Part shown: in pieces, positions 1 to 6,936 of the stretch
How the letters are laid out: every line of letters starts with the position of its first letter
Position numbering within the stretch: the stretch's first letter is position 1
From: Thermobaculum terrenum ATCC BAA-798
GTDB taxonomy: Bacteria; Chloroflexota; Chloroflexia; Thermobaculales; Thermobaculaceae
Direction: 5' to 3'
Length of the DNA: 64,000 nt
NCBI RefSeq assembly: GCF_000025005.1
Contig: NC_013526.1
Coordinates: forward strand, 682,001-746,000
Translations under genes and position numbers: made by a program
The notes under the pieces: generated by a model
The model's input: the letters and a program-made list of their open reading frames with translations, nothing else
Told to the model about the DNA's origin: nothing
Databases searched by the model: none

Positions 1-2
1 GG

Positions 3-620
3 CTGGAGAGGTGGATCACCCTTAGGGCCGGTGAGCCCACCCTGCGATGTCGCTACAGGCTGACGAACCTGGGGAGGGAGCCGCAGCCCTTCCTGTGGAA
101 GGTGCACGTCGCGGTGGGGGTCGACGAGCACTGCAGGATAGATCTCCCCGCCACGGAGATGTACCTCGAGGAGTTCGGGCGCAGCCGGGGCGGCCGCACC
201 GGGCTGGCCTACCGGTGGCCGTACCTGGAGGGGGAGCGGGGGGAGCTGCACGACATGCGCCGGGCCCTGCCCCCGGTCTCCGGCGTGTGCGAGTTTCAGT
301 ACGCGACGAGGCTCGAGGCCGGCTGGTGCGCCGTGACCCACGCTCGGGAGGGGTTGAGCTTCGCGCTGGCCTTCGACCCCGAGGTGCTCTCCTCCTGCTG
401 GCTGTTCGCCAGCTACGGCGGATGGCGGGGCCTGCAGGTGCTCGTGTTGGAGCCGTGCACCGGGTACCCGATCAGCGTGAACGAGGGCCTGAGGCGGGGC
501 ACGCACAGGGTGCTGCACCCCGGCGCGCAGGTGGAGTGCGAGCTGCTGGCGGTGGTGCACGAGGGAGGCAAGGGCGTGGCCCACGTGGGCCTGGATGGGC
601 ATGTGGAGCCCGAGCGGTAG
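3..620 (+). CDS. Galactose-mutarotase-like (aldose epimerase superfamily) protein, C-terminal part
   Basis: The reading frame is open from the left edge, so the N-terminus lies outside the window; 205 codons are visible. The visible part is rich in short beta-strand-like stretches such as RCRYRLTNLGREPQPFLWKV, followed by a loop with aromatic and acidic residues and a closing strand region (VECELLAVVHEGGKGVAHVG). This pattern (a strand pair with TNxG, then FLWKVHVAV) is typical of the carbohydrate-binding supersandwich of aldose-1-epimerase and DUF4432-like proteins. It sits next to glycosidase and sugar transport genes on the same strand, which fits a role in sugar anomer handling or glycan processing. 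I cannot see the catalytic half, so the exact family is uncertain. Confidence 0.55.
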   Translation: MERWITLRAGEPTLRCRYRLTNLGREPQPFLWKVHVAVGVDEHCRIDLPATEMYLEEFGRSRGGRTGLAYRWPYLEGERGELHDMRRALPPVSGVCEFQYATRLEAGWCAVTHAREGLSFALAFDPEVLSSCWLFASYGGWRGLQVLVLEPCTGYPISVNEGLRRGTHRVLHPGAQVECELLAVVHEGGKGVAHVGLDGHVEPER

Positions 621-701
621 CGGCGGAGGTCGCCGCCCTCGCCACGAGCCGGGTCGGCACTGGCGAGGGCGGGCAGATCGGGCATCAAGCGGAGGAGATG
701 G

Positions 702-2354
702 ATGGACGTGACGGAGCTGAGCTATGATCCTCAAGATCCGTTCTTTTCGATCCCTGGCGACGACCGTGGCATGGCCTGGGGCGTGCAGATATTTACCACC
801 GGTAACCTCTACGGGCTTGCACCCGAGCACACCGAGGTTGTAGCCGAGGGAGACGGGCTGCGTGTGAGCTGTAATCGCCTCAGCTGGGGTGGGCAGCAGG
901 GGCGCAGCGAAGGACAGGTCGAGGCTGTGGTCAGCGTGCGTGGGCGCAGCGTGACGCTGCGCATCAGCGCCTGGCACGATGAGCCCGTGAAGGCGATCAA
1001 GCTACTGTTGCGTAACCTCCCCACAGAGGTCCAAAGAGAGGGACTCTGGCACCCCACCCTCCCCCAGGGAGAGAGTCTCTGGCCTAGGTCAGGCTCTCCC
1101 GTTCTCTGGCGCTACCCCGGACCGGAGTGGCTGACCCCGTGGGCATGCATTGGGGAGGCTCAAGGCGCGATCTCCATCAGCGTCAGGGATCCTGAGGTCA
1201 GAGCTAAGCGCCTATACGCGCATGTGCCCCCATACCTACACCTTCCAGAAGTGGAGGTCATCTGTGAAGAGAGCGCACTCAGGTGGTGTTCCCACTTCAC
1301 TAGTCCTGAGATCAAGATAAGCTTCTTGAGTGGTTTGGCCGATCTGGAGGCCGATTTTAGGGCTCACCTTGAGTTCCTTGAGGGCTCGTATGGGTTGCGT
1401 AGGTGGGAGGACAGGCAGGACGTGCCCGGCTGGGCGAGGGACATAAAGCTGGTGGTTTACCTGCATGGACAACATTGGACGGGTCATGTATTCAATACGT
1501 TTGACAAGATGGCCTATGTCCTGGAACAGCTCACCAGGCTTATTGCTGGTCGCCATGTACTGTGCTTTGTACCGGGATGGTCTGGGCGGTACTACTTCTC
1601 GTATCCTCTGTACGCTCCGGGTGAGTCGTTGGGAGGAAGCGGCGCCTTTGAGCGTTTTATATCCGTAGCGCACAGGTTGGGGGTCAAGGTGATGCCGATG
1701 TTCGGAGCGACGGGCGCGAACGCCCGCCTCTATCCAGGATGGGAGAGGGCCGCGTTCTTGAATCGCACCGGCAGGGTGGTCAAGCTCATCAACGCCCCCG
1801 ACTGGGACACGGATAGGCACGAGGAGGACGACCAAGTCTTCTTGAACCCTGGAGAGCCCAGCTTCCGGCAGCACCTGATCGAGGAGATCAGACGCACGGT
1901 AGCACGTTATGGGGTTGACGCCGTGTTCCTGGATGCGTCGTCGGCTTGGTTCAACGATCCCAGGTATGACGTCTACGCAGGCTATCGAGAGCTGGTGGCG
2001 AGCCTGAGGGAGCGCTTCCCCCACATATTGATCGCTGGCGAGGGATGGTACGATGCCCTGCTCGCTCTGCTCCCAATGAACCAGAGCCTCTTGGGAGTCT
2101 CGGTACGCTATAGGTTGCCAGAGCTACTTACTCGCTATGCGCGCGTCTTTGGCCACATGGCACAGGGAGCACCGGCGTCTACTTGGCCACATGGCACAGG
2201 GAGCACCGGCGTCTACGAGGAGGGCTTTCTGCCTGTGCGGCACGAGCAGCCGGAGTTCGGTCACATCCTCAGCGTAAACGTGGTAGAGGACACTCTGGAT
2301 CGGTACTGGGAAGAGATGGCTACCATCTGTCGCATGGCTCTTCGCAGCGCTTGA
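702..2354 (+). CDS. Putative glycoside-hydrolase-like TIM-barrel protein with N-terminal beta-sandwich
   Basis: 550 residues. The first ~220 residues look like a beta-sandwich sugar-binding domain. From about residue 235 there is a barrel-like part with VPGWARDIKLVVYLHG, then FVPGWSGRYYFSYPLYAPG, VKVMPMFGATGANARLYPG and VDAVFLDASSAWFNDP; the last resembles the strand-end acidic motif of retaining glycosidases. No signal peptide is visible, so it is probably cytoplasmic. The start ATG lies 4 nt after GGAGGAG; an out-of-frame ATG lies just before it. The gene precedes a GH99-like gene by 22 bp and is probably co-transcribed. The C-terminal part contains a 34-bp tandem duplication read in two frames. 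I do not recognise the family with confidence and assign no substrate. Confidence 0.6.
   Translation: MDVTELSYDPQDPFFSIPGDDRGMAWGVQIFTTGNLYGLAPEHTEVVAEGDGLRVSCNRLSWGGQQGRSEGQVEAVVSVRGRSVTLRISAWHDEPVKAIKLLLRNLPTEVQREGLWHPTLPQGESLWPRSGSPVLWRYPGPEWLTPWACIGEAQGAISISVRDPEVRAKRLYAHVPPYLHLPEVEVICEESALRWCSHFTSPEIKISFLSGLADLEADFRAHLEFLEGSYGLRRWEDRQDVPGWARDIKLVVYLHGQHWTGHVFNTFDKMAYVLEQLTRLIAGRHVLCFVPGWSGRYYFSYPLYAPGESLGGSGAFERFISVAHRLGVKVMPMFGATGANARLYPGWERAAFLNRTGRVVKLINAPDWDTDRHEEDDQVFLNPGEPSFRQHLIEEIRRTVARYGVDAVFLDASSAWFNDPRYDVYAGYRELVASLRERFPHILIAGEGWYDALLALLPMNQSLLGVSVRYRLPELLTRYARVFGHMAQGAPASTWPHGTGSTGVYEEGFLPVRHEQPEFGHILSVNVVEDTLDRYWEEMATICRMALRSA
2149..2216 (+). repeat. 34-bp perfect tandem duplication inside the TIM-barrel gene
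   Basis: Two adjacent identical 34-bp units cover 2149-2182 and 2183-2216, each beginning TTGGCCACATGG and ending CGGCGTCTAC. Because 34 is not a multiple of three, the first copy is translated as GHMAQGAPAST and the second as PHGTGSTGVY. The sequence on both sides looks like genuine coding sequence in the present frame. Confidence 0.95.
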
Positions 2355-2376
2355 TCAAGCTGATGAGGAGGGATGT

Positions 2377-3522
2377 ATGGAAGTAGGCTGTTACGTGTTT
2401 CCGCACTATCACCGCAGCGCGCTCAACGACGTGCTGTACGGGCCTGGGTGGACGGAGTACGTGCTGCTGCGGGGAGCCAGGCCGTGGTTTGAGGGGCATC
2501 CCCAGCCCAGGACGCCCCTGCTTGGGGAGCTGGACGAGCGGGAGCCCAGCACCTGGCACAGGTACATCCAGCTGGCGAGGGCTGCCGGGATAGATGTGTT
2601 CATCTTCGACTGGTACTGGTATGGGGGAGGGCCAGTGCTGCATGAGGCTTTGGAGGAGGGTTTGTTGGGGGTGGGGGATGGTGGGGGGATGAGGTTTGCG
2701 GTGATGTGGACCAACCATCCGTGGGCCTACTGGTTCCCCACGGCCGGGGCGAGGGCCTCGCAGGGGTGGTTGGGGGAGTGGGAGGATGGGGAGCTTGGGG
2801 CGTACGAGCTGGTGTACGATGCTCCCCATGGAGTGGAGATCTGGCGGAGCCTGAGCTACATCCTGAGCAGGTACTGTGGGCATCCCTGGTACTGGCGGGT
2901 GGAGGGCAGGCCGGTGGTGGGGTTGTGGGACGTGTCGCTGCTGGTGGGGGAGCTGGGGTTGGAGGGCACGAGGAGGCTGCTGGAGGGGTTGAGGGAGCTG
3001 GCCCTCAGGTTGGGCCTGCCTGGCATCCACTTCCACGCGGTCTGCCAGGAGCCCGGGGTGCTGCGGGCGCTGGGGGAGGTGCTGGCCGTGGGCGTGGACA
3101 GCTACGGGCTGTACAACTCGGTGGCGGTGGGGGCCAGCAGGCTGCCGATCTCGGACAACCTGCCCAGGTACGAGGACGCCGTCCGGGAGGTGGTGGAGCG
3201 GGTGTGGCCCAAGCAGGCCGGGCTGTCGGCGCTGCCCTACTGGCCGTGCGTCAGCCCCGGCTGCGACGACACTCCCAGGCACCTGCTGCCGCGGGACCTG
3301 GAGCACCCGCGCAGCTGGCGGACGAGGCCGGTGGTGGGGGAGACGCCCGAGGTCTTCGAGGGGTTCGTGCGCGCTGGGGTGGAGTTCCTGCAGGGGAGGG
3401 GAGGTCCCAAGGTGCTGCTGATCGGCTCCTGGAACGAGTGGACGGAGGGCCATTACCTCCTGCCGGACACCAGGCTGGGCTTCGGCATGCTCCGAGCCCT
3501 CCAAAGAGCCCTCACCTCCTAG
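2377..3522 (+). CDS. GH99-like / WbsX-family protein
   Basis: 381 residues, close to the usual length of the WbsX (glycosyltransferase WbsX, GH99-like) family. Family hallmarks are present: an N-terminal FPHYH followed by YGPGWTEYVLLRGARPWFEG, an FIFDWYWYGGG strand, and a C-terminal GSWNEWTEGHYLLPDT that corresponds to the NEWNEWxEGxxLEPD signature. In GH99 proper the related residues act on alpha-mannosides; in WbsX homologues the role is usually unproven. There is no signal peptide. It follows the TIM-barrel gene closely and faces the end of the first ABC transporter; the two stop codons share one CTAG tetramer. Probable intracellular processing of imported oligosaccharide. Confidence 0.75.
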   Translation: MEVGCYVFPHYHRSALNDVLYGPGWTEYVLLRGARPWFEGHPQPRTPLLGELDEREPSTWHRYIQLARAAGIDVFIFDWYWYGGGPVLHEALEEGLLGVGDGGGMRFAVMWTNHPWAYWFPTAGARASQGWLGEWEDGELGAYELVYDAPHGVEIWRSLSYILSRYCGHPWYWRVEGRPVVGLWDVSLLVGELGLEGTRRLLEGLRELALRLGLPGIHFHAVCQEPGVLRALGEVLAVGVDSYGLYNSVAVGASRLPISDNLPRYEDAVREVVERVWPKQAGLSALPYWPCVSPGCDDTPRHLLPRDLEHPRSWRTRPVVGETPEVFEGFVRAGVEFLQGRGGPKVLLIGSWNEWTEGHYLLPDTRLGFGMLRALQRALTS

Positions 3523-4412
3523 CCCTTGATGCCGGTGAAGACTATCCCCTGGATGAAGAGGCGCTGCGCCAGGAAGAACACCAGCAGGACCGGCAGGGTG
3601 GCGATGAACGACGCCGCCATCAGCAGGTGCATCTGGGGGCCCACCCGGGCGCTCCCCTGGAAGTTGGCGATGCCCAGGGCGACTGTGTACATGTCCTCGG
3701 AGTTGATGTAGATCAGGGGTGTGAAGAAGTCGTTCCAGGAGCCGATGAACGCGAAGATCGCCACGGTTATGATGGCCGGCCTGGAGAGGGGCAGGATGAC
3801 CCGCCAGAAGATCTGCAGGGCGGAGGCGCCGTCTATGCGGGCCGCGTCCTCCAGCTCCAGCGGGATCGTCAGGAAGAACTGGCGCAGCAGGAAGATGAAG
3901 AAGGCGTTGCCGAAGAACGCCGGGACTATCAGGGGCTTGAAGGTGTTGATCCAACCCAGCTTCTGGAAGACGATGAACGTCGGCACGATCGTCACCGCGC
4001 CGGGCAGCATCAGGGTGGAGAGCAGCACCATGAAGATCAGGTCGCGGCCCGGCGAGCGCAGGCGCGCGAAGCTGTAGGCCGCCAGGGAGGAGGACAGCAC
4101 GCTGCCCAGGACCACCATCCCCGACACGAAGGCGCTGTTCAGCATGTAGCGGCCGAAGGGCACGGCGCTGAACACCTCCGCGTAGTTGCCCCACTGCGGG
4201 GGCACCGGGACCCATTTGGGCGGGAAGAGGTAGACGTCCAAGGGCCTCTTGAGGGAGGTGGAGACCATCCACGCCAGGGGGATCATGATGATCACCGCGC
4301 CCACCAGGATGATCAGCAGGGAGGCCGCCGTCTCGAGGCGACGCCTCCACCTGCGCGTGGCTAGGCGCTCCCGAGCGGTCAGCACGGCCTGCAGCTGCGA
4401 CACCCTGGCCAT
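3519..4412 (-). CDS. Carbohydrate ABC transporter permease (MalG type)
   Basis: 297 residues with about six membrane segments and the EAA-loop form [25 protein letters not shown], which contacts the ATPase. The C-terminus, IQGIVFTGIKG, is typical of the MalG/CUT1 subfamily. The start ATG overlaps the stop of the upstream permease by one base (TGATG), implying translational coupling. It forms a transporter with the permease and lipoprotein upstream. No ATPase gene is nearby, so a shared MsmK-like ATPase encoded elsewhere is likely, as is common for CUT1 systems. The substrate cannot be read from sequence; the context suggests an oligosaccharide or glycoside. Confidence 0.9.
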   Translation of the reverse strand: MARVSQLQAVLTARERLATRRWRRRLETAASLLIILVGAVIIMIPLAWMVSTSLKRPLDVYLFPPKWVPVPPQWGNYAEVFSAVPFGRYMLNSAFVSGMVVLGSVLSSSLAAYSFARLRSPGRDLIFMVLLSTLMLPGAVTIVPTFIVFQKLGWINTFKPLIVPAFFGNAFFIFLLRQFFLTIPLELEDAARIDGASALQIFWRVILPLSRPAIITVAIFAFIGSWNDFFTPLIYINSEDMYTVALGIANFQGSARVGPQMHLLMAASFIATLPVLLVFFLAQRLFIQGIVFTGIKG

Positions 4413-5341
4413 CACCTGCCCCTCCTCTCGCCCTCGTAGTACACCCACATCGGCGTGGTCCTGAACACCGCTATCGTGAGCAGGAGGACGAGCATGAACA
4501 GGGTCCAGGCCAGCGCCGAGGCGTACCCCATCTTGAAGTAGTTGAACGCGTTGCGGTAGAGGTAGAGCATGTAGAACAGCGTGGAGTTCTCCGGCCCTCC
4601 CCCGGTCAGCACGTAGGCCTCCGTGAAGTACTGGAAGGCGCCTATCAGCCCTATGACGAGGTTGAACAGGATGACGGGGGAGATCATGGGGATCGTGACG
4701 TACCACAGCTTGGCGAGGCGCCCCGCGCCGTCGATCTCCGCGGCCTCGTACAGCTCCGTGGGGATGCCCTGCAGCCCGGAGAGGTAGATCAGCATGCTCC
4801 CCCCGATGCCCCACAGCCCCATGATGATCAAGGAGGGCAGCGCCCAAGTGGTGCTGCCCAGCCAGTCAGGACCCTTGATGCCCAGGTAGCCCAACAGCAC
4901 GTTCAGCAGGCCGAACTCCGGGTTGAACAACCACCTCCACAGGATCGCCACCGCCACCCCCGAGATCACCGAGGGCAGGAGGTACACGGTGCGCCACAGC
5001 GCCAGGGCGGGCACCTTCTGGTTCATCAGGATGGCCACCGCCAGCGCCAGGGTCAGCCCGAGGGGCAGCCCGGCCGCGGCGTAGATCGTGGTGACCTTGA
5101 GCGACTGCCAGAAGAAGGGGTCGCGCACCATCTGCAGGTAGTTGGCCAACCCCACCCACCTAGGGGGAGAGAGCAGGTCGTAGTCGGTGAAGCTGAGGGC
5201 GAAGGAGGCCAGCATCGGGAAGAGCGTGAACAACAGGAAGCCCAGCACCGCCGGCGCCATGAACAGGTAGCCCTCCACCGCCTCACGCAACCTCAGAGAT
5301 ATGCGGCGAGACCCGCTGCTGGCCCTACCGATCCTGGCCAT
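4412..5341 (-). CDS. Carbohydrate ABC transporter permease (MalF type)
   Basis: 309 residues with an N-terminal cytoplasmic stretch, then six membrane segments beginning GYLFMAPAVLGFLLFTLFPML. The EAA loop reads YEAAEIDGAGRLAKLWYVTIP. A GTG two codons upstream is a possible start, but GGGAGGT lies at proper spacing from the ATG at 5341, so that ATG is preferred. It is the second gene of the binding-protein/permease/permease operon transcribed leftward. CUT1 permeases pair as heterodimers, and this one should pair with the downstream MalG-type subunit. Confidence 0.9.
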   Translation of the reverse strand: MARIGRASSGSRRISLRLREAVEGYLFMAPAVLGFLLFTLFPMLASFALSFTDYDLLSPPRWVGLANYLQMVRDPFFWQSLKVTTIYAAAGLPLGLTLALAVAILMNQKVPALALWRTVYLLPSVISGVAVAILWRWLFNPEFGLLNVLLGYLGIKGPDWLGSTTWALPSLIIMGLWGIGGSMLIYLSGLQGIPTELYEAAEIDGAGRLAKLWYVTIPMISPVILFNLVIGLIGAFQYFTEAYVLTGGGPENSTLFYMLYLYRNAFNYFKMGYASALAWTLFMLVLLLTIAVFRTTPMWVYYEGERRGR

Positions 5342-5363
5342 ACCCACCTCCCAACACCGATAG

Positions 5364-6815
5364 CTAGCCGGATTGCAGCACCTTGTTCCCGTCCCTCTCC
5401 ACGGTCACGGCGAACTCCTGCGGCGTCATCCGGTTGCGGATGAACTTGTCCCAGTTGGGGTTCCACACCTTGTCCATCATCTCCTGCTGGTTGGGGTGCT
5501 GGATGTCCGCCGGCCTGGCGCGCTCCAGCGACTTGACCCAGACGTCGCCGTGCGGGGGCATCCCCGGCTGTCGCAGGAAGACGGAGGAGAACGCCACGTC
5601 CAGCCTCGCGGGCACCTGGATCAGCTGCTTGGCTATCAGCGTCTGCGCCTCCTTGCTGGCCGCGAACCAGCGGACGAACTCCCAGCACAGGTCGGGGTTC
5701 CTCGTCCTGGCGTTGATCTGCATCGGCGTGCCCGGCCAGAACGCCCCTATGAAGCCCTTGGGCCCCCTGGGCATCATCTGCACGTCCCACCTGAAGGCCT
5801 TTATAGCCTTGCGCGACTGGATGCTCCAGCCACCGTCGAGCAGCATGGCGACCTTGCCGCTCTCGAAGGAGCCCGCCTCCCCCAGGGCGCTGGCCTGCTC
5901 CGGGGTGGGGGCGACCTTGTACTTGTACATCAGGTCCTGGATGAACTGCAGCACCTTGAGCACCGGGAGGTTGTTCAGGGTGAGCCTGCTGTAGAACGGC
6001 CGCCTGTCGACTATGTCCCCTCCCTCCATCCACACCAGGTTGGCCCATCCCCAGTAGGCCACCAGGATGCCGAGCGCCGTGCCGAACTGGACCACCTTCT
6101 CCCCTTTGCGCAGCGTGAGCTCCTTGGCGGCGTCCACGAAGTCGTCCCAGGTCCAGTCCGCGCCGGGATACTTGACGCCCGCCTTGTCGAACAGGTCCCT
6201 GTTGTAGTACAGCAGGTGGGTGTCCGCACCGGAGTAGAGGCCGTAGATGTGGCCGGTCCCGAAGCGGTAGATGTCCCAGCCGGCCTGGATGAACTTCGAC
6301 CCATCCAGCAGGATGGGGTCGGCCTCCACGCGGGCGGTGAGGTCCAGCAGCCGGCCCTCCTTGAAGAGCTTGTAGGTGATGTCGGTGGTGGTGATGATGT
6401 CGGGACCCGTGCCGGTGGCCAGCAGGATCTTCAGCTTGGTGGTATATTGGTCTCCTGGCGGCAGCGTGAGCCTGATGCGGGTGCCCGGGTACTCCTTCAT
6501 GAAGGCCGCGGCCATCTCCTTGAAGTACTGGATGCTCGCGGGCCCCCAGTTGTAGTACGAGAACTCGATCTCCCCCGTCACCCTGCCCCCGCTCACGGGC
6601 GCGGTCGGCGCCGCCGAGGCGGCGGCGGTGGGCACGGCCGTCGGGAACACGCTGATCGGCGTGGTGGGCACGGTCGGGGCGGGGCGAATGCTAGGGGTGG
6701 GCGCGGGGCTGCCCCCAGGCGTCGGCCCCCGCCCGCAGGCGTACAGCGAGCCCACCACGGCCGTGGCCCCAAGCACCCTCAGGAAACGCCTCCGACTCAC
6801 CCTGCTCCCGCTCAT
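5364..6815 (-). CDS. Sugar ABC transporter substrate-binding lipoprotein
   Basis: 483 residues. The N-terminus has a twin-arginine-like SRRRFLRVLG motif, a hydrophobic stretch and a lipobox ending LYAC, so it is probably exported (perhaps by Tat) and lipid-anchored. A Pro/Ala/Thr-rich linker follows. The mature part is a family-1 extracellular solute-binding protein: YYNWGPASIQYFKEMAAAF, then TGPDIITT and later KVAMLLDGGWSI. The start was chosen at the ATG six bases after GGAGGAGGT; a longer frame upstream lacks a ribosome site and would spoil the signal peptide. It is the first gene of the leftward ABC operon behind a readable promoter and palindromic operator. Confidence 0.9.
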   Translation of the reverse strand: MSGSRVSRRRFLRVLGATAVVGSLYACGRGPTPGGSPAPTPSIRPAPTVPTTPISVFPTAVPTAAASAAPTAPVSGGRVTGEIEFSYYNWGPASIQYFKEMAAAFMKEYPGTRIRLTLPPGDQYTTKLKILLATGTGPDIITTTDITYKLFKEGRLLDLTARVEADPILLDGSKFIQAGWDIYRFGTGHIYGLYSGADTHLLYYNRDLFDKAGVKYPGADWTWDDFVDAAKELTLRKGEKVVQFGTALGILVAYWGWANLVWMEGGDIVDRRPFYSRLTLNNLPVLKVLQFIQDLMYKYKVAPTPEQASALGEAGSFESGKVAMLLDGGWSIQSRKAIKAFRWDVQMMPRGPKGFIGAFWPGTPMQINARTRNPDLCWEFVRWFAASKEAQTLIAKQLIQVPARLDVAFSSVFLRQPGMPPHGDVWVKSLERARPADIQHPNQQEMMDKVWNPNWDKFIRNRMTPQEFAVTVERDGNKVLQSG

Positions 6816-6851
6816 GGCACACCTCCTCCCGTAGCCTCCATCGCTCCTTGT

Positions 6852-6926
6852 GTTCATGTATATGAACTAGGTTCTCTTCAGAGAACCTAGCGAGGTTATG
6901 TTAACGCATGCCCGCGGGCTTGTCAA
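6852..6926 (-). promoter_or_regulatory. Promoter with palindromic operators for the first sugar ABC operon
   Basis: On the reverse strand TTGACA (6926-6921), a 17-bp spacer and TAACAT (6903-6898) form a good housekeeping promoter. The predicted start is near 6891. Directly downstream lies a perfect inverted repeat, CTAGGTTCTC-TTCA-GAGAACCTAG (6867-6890), and next to it a second one, GTTCAT-GTAT-ATGAAC (6852-6867). Operators at the start site usually bind repressors of the LacI, GntR or ROK type; no such regulator gene lies in this window. The larger repeat could also form an RNA hairpin in the 5' leader. Confidence 0.75.
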
Positions 6927-6936
6927 CGGGTGGCGG

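Noticed and set aside
5373-6890. Long open frame antisense to the sugar-binding lipoprotein gene, and similar long frames opposite most genes
   Set aside because: High GC leaves few stops in shadow frames. Their translations are His/Arg/Pro-rich with no domain, and the opposite frame holds a clear protein family in each case.
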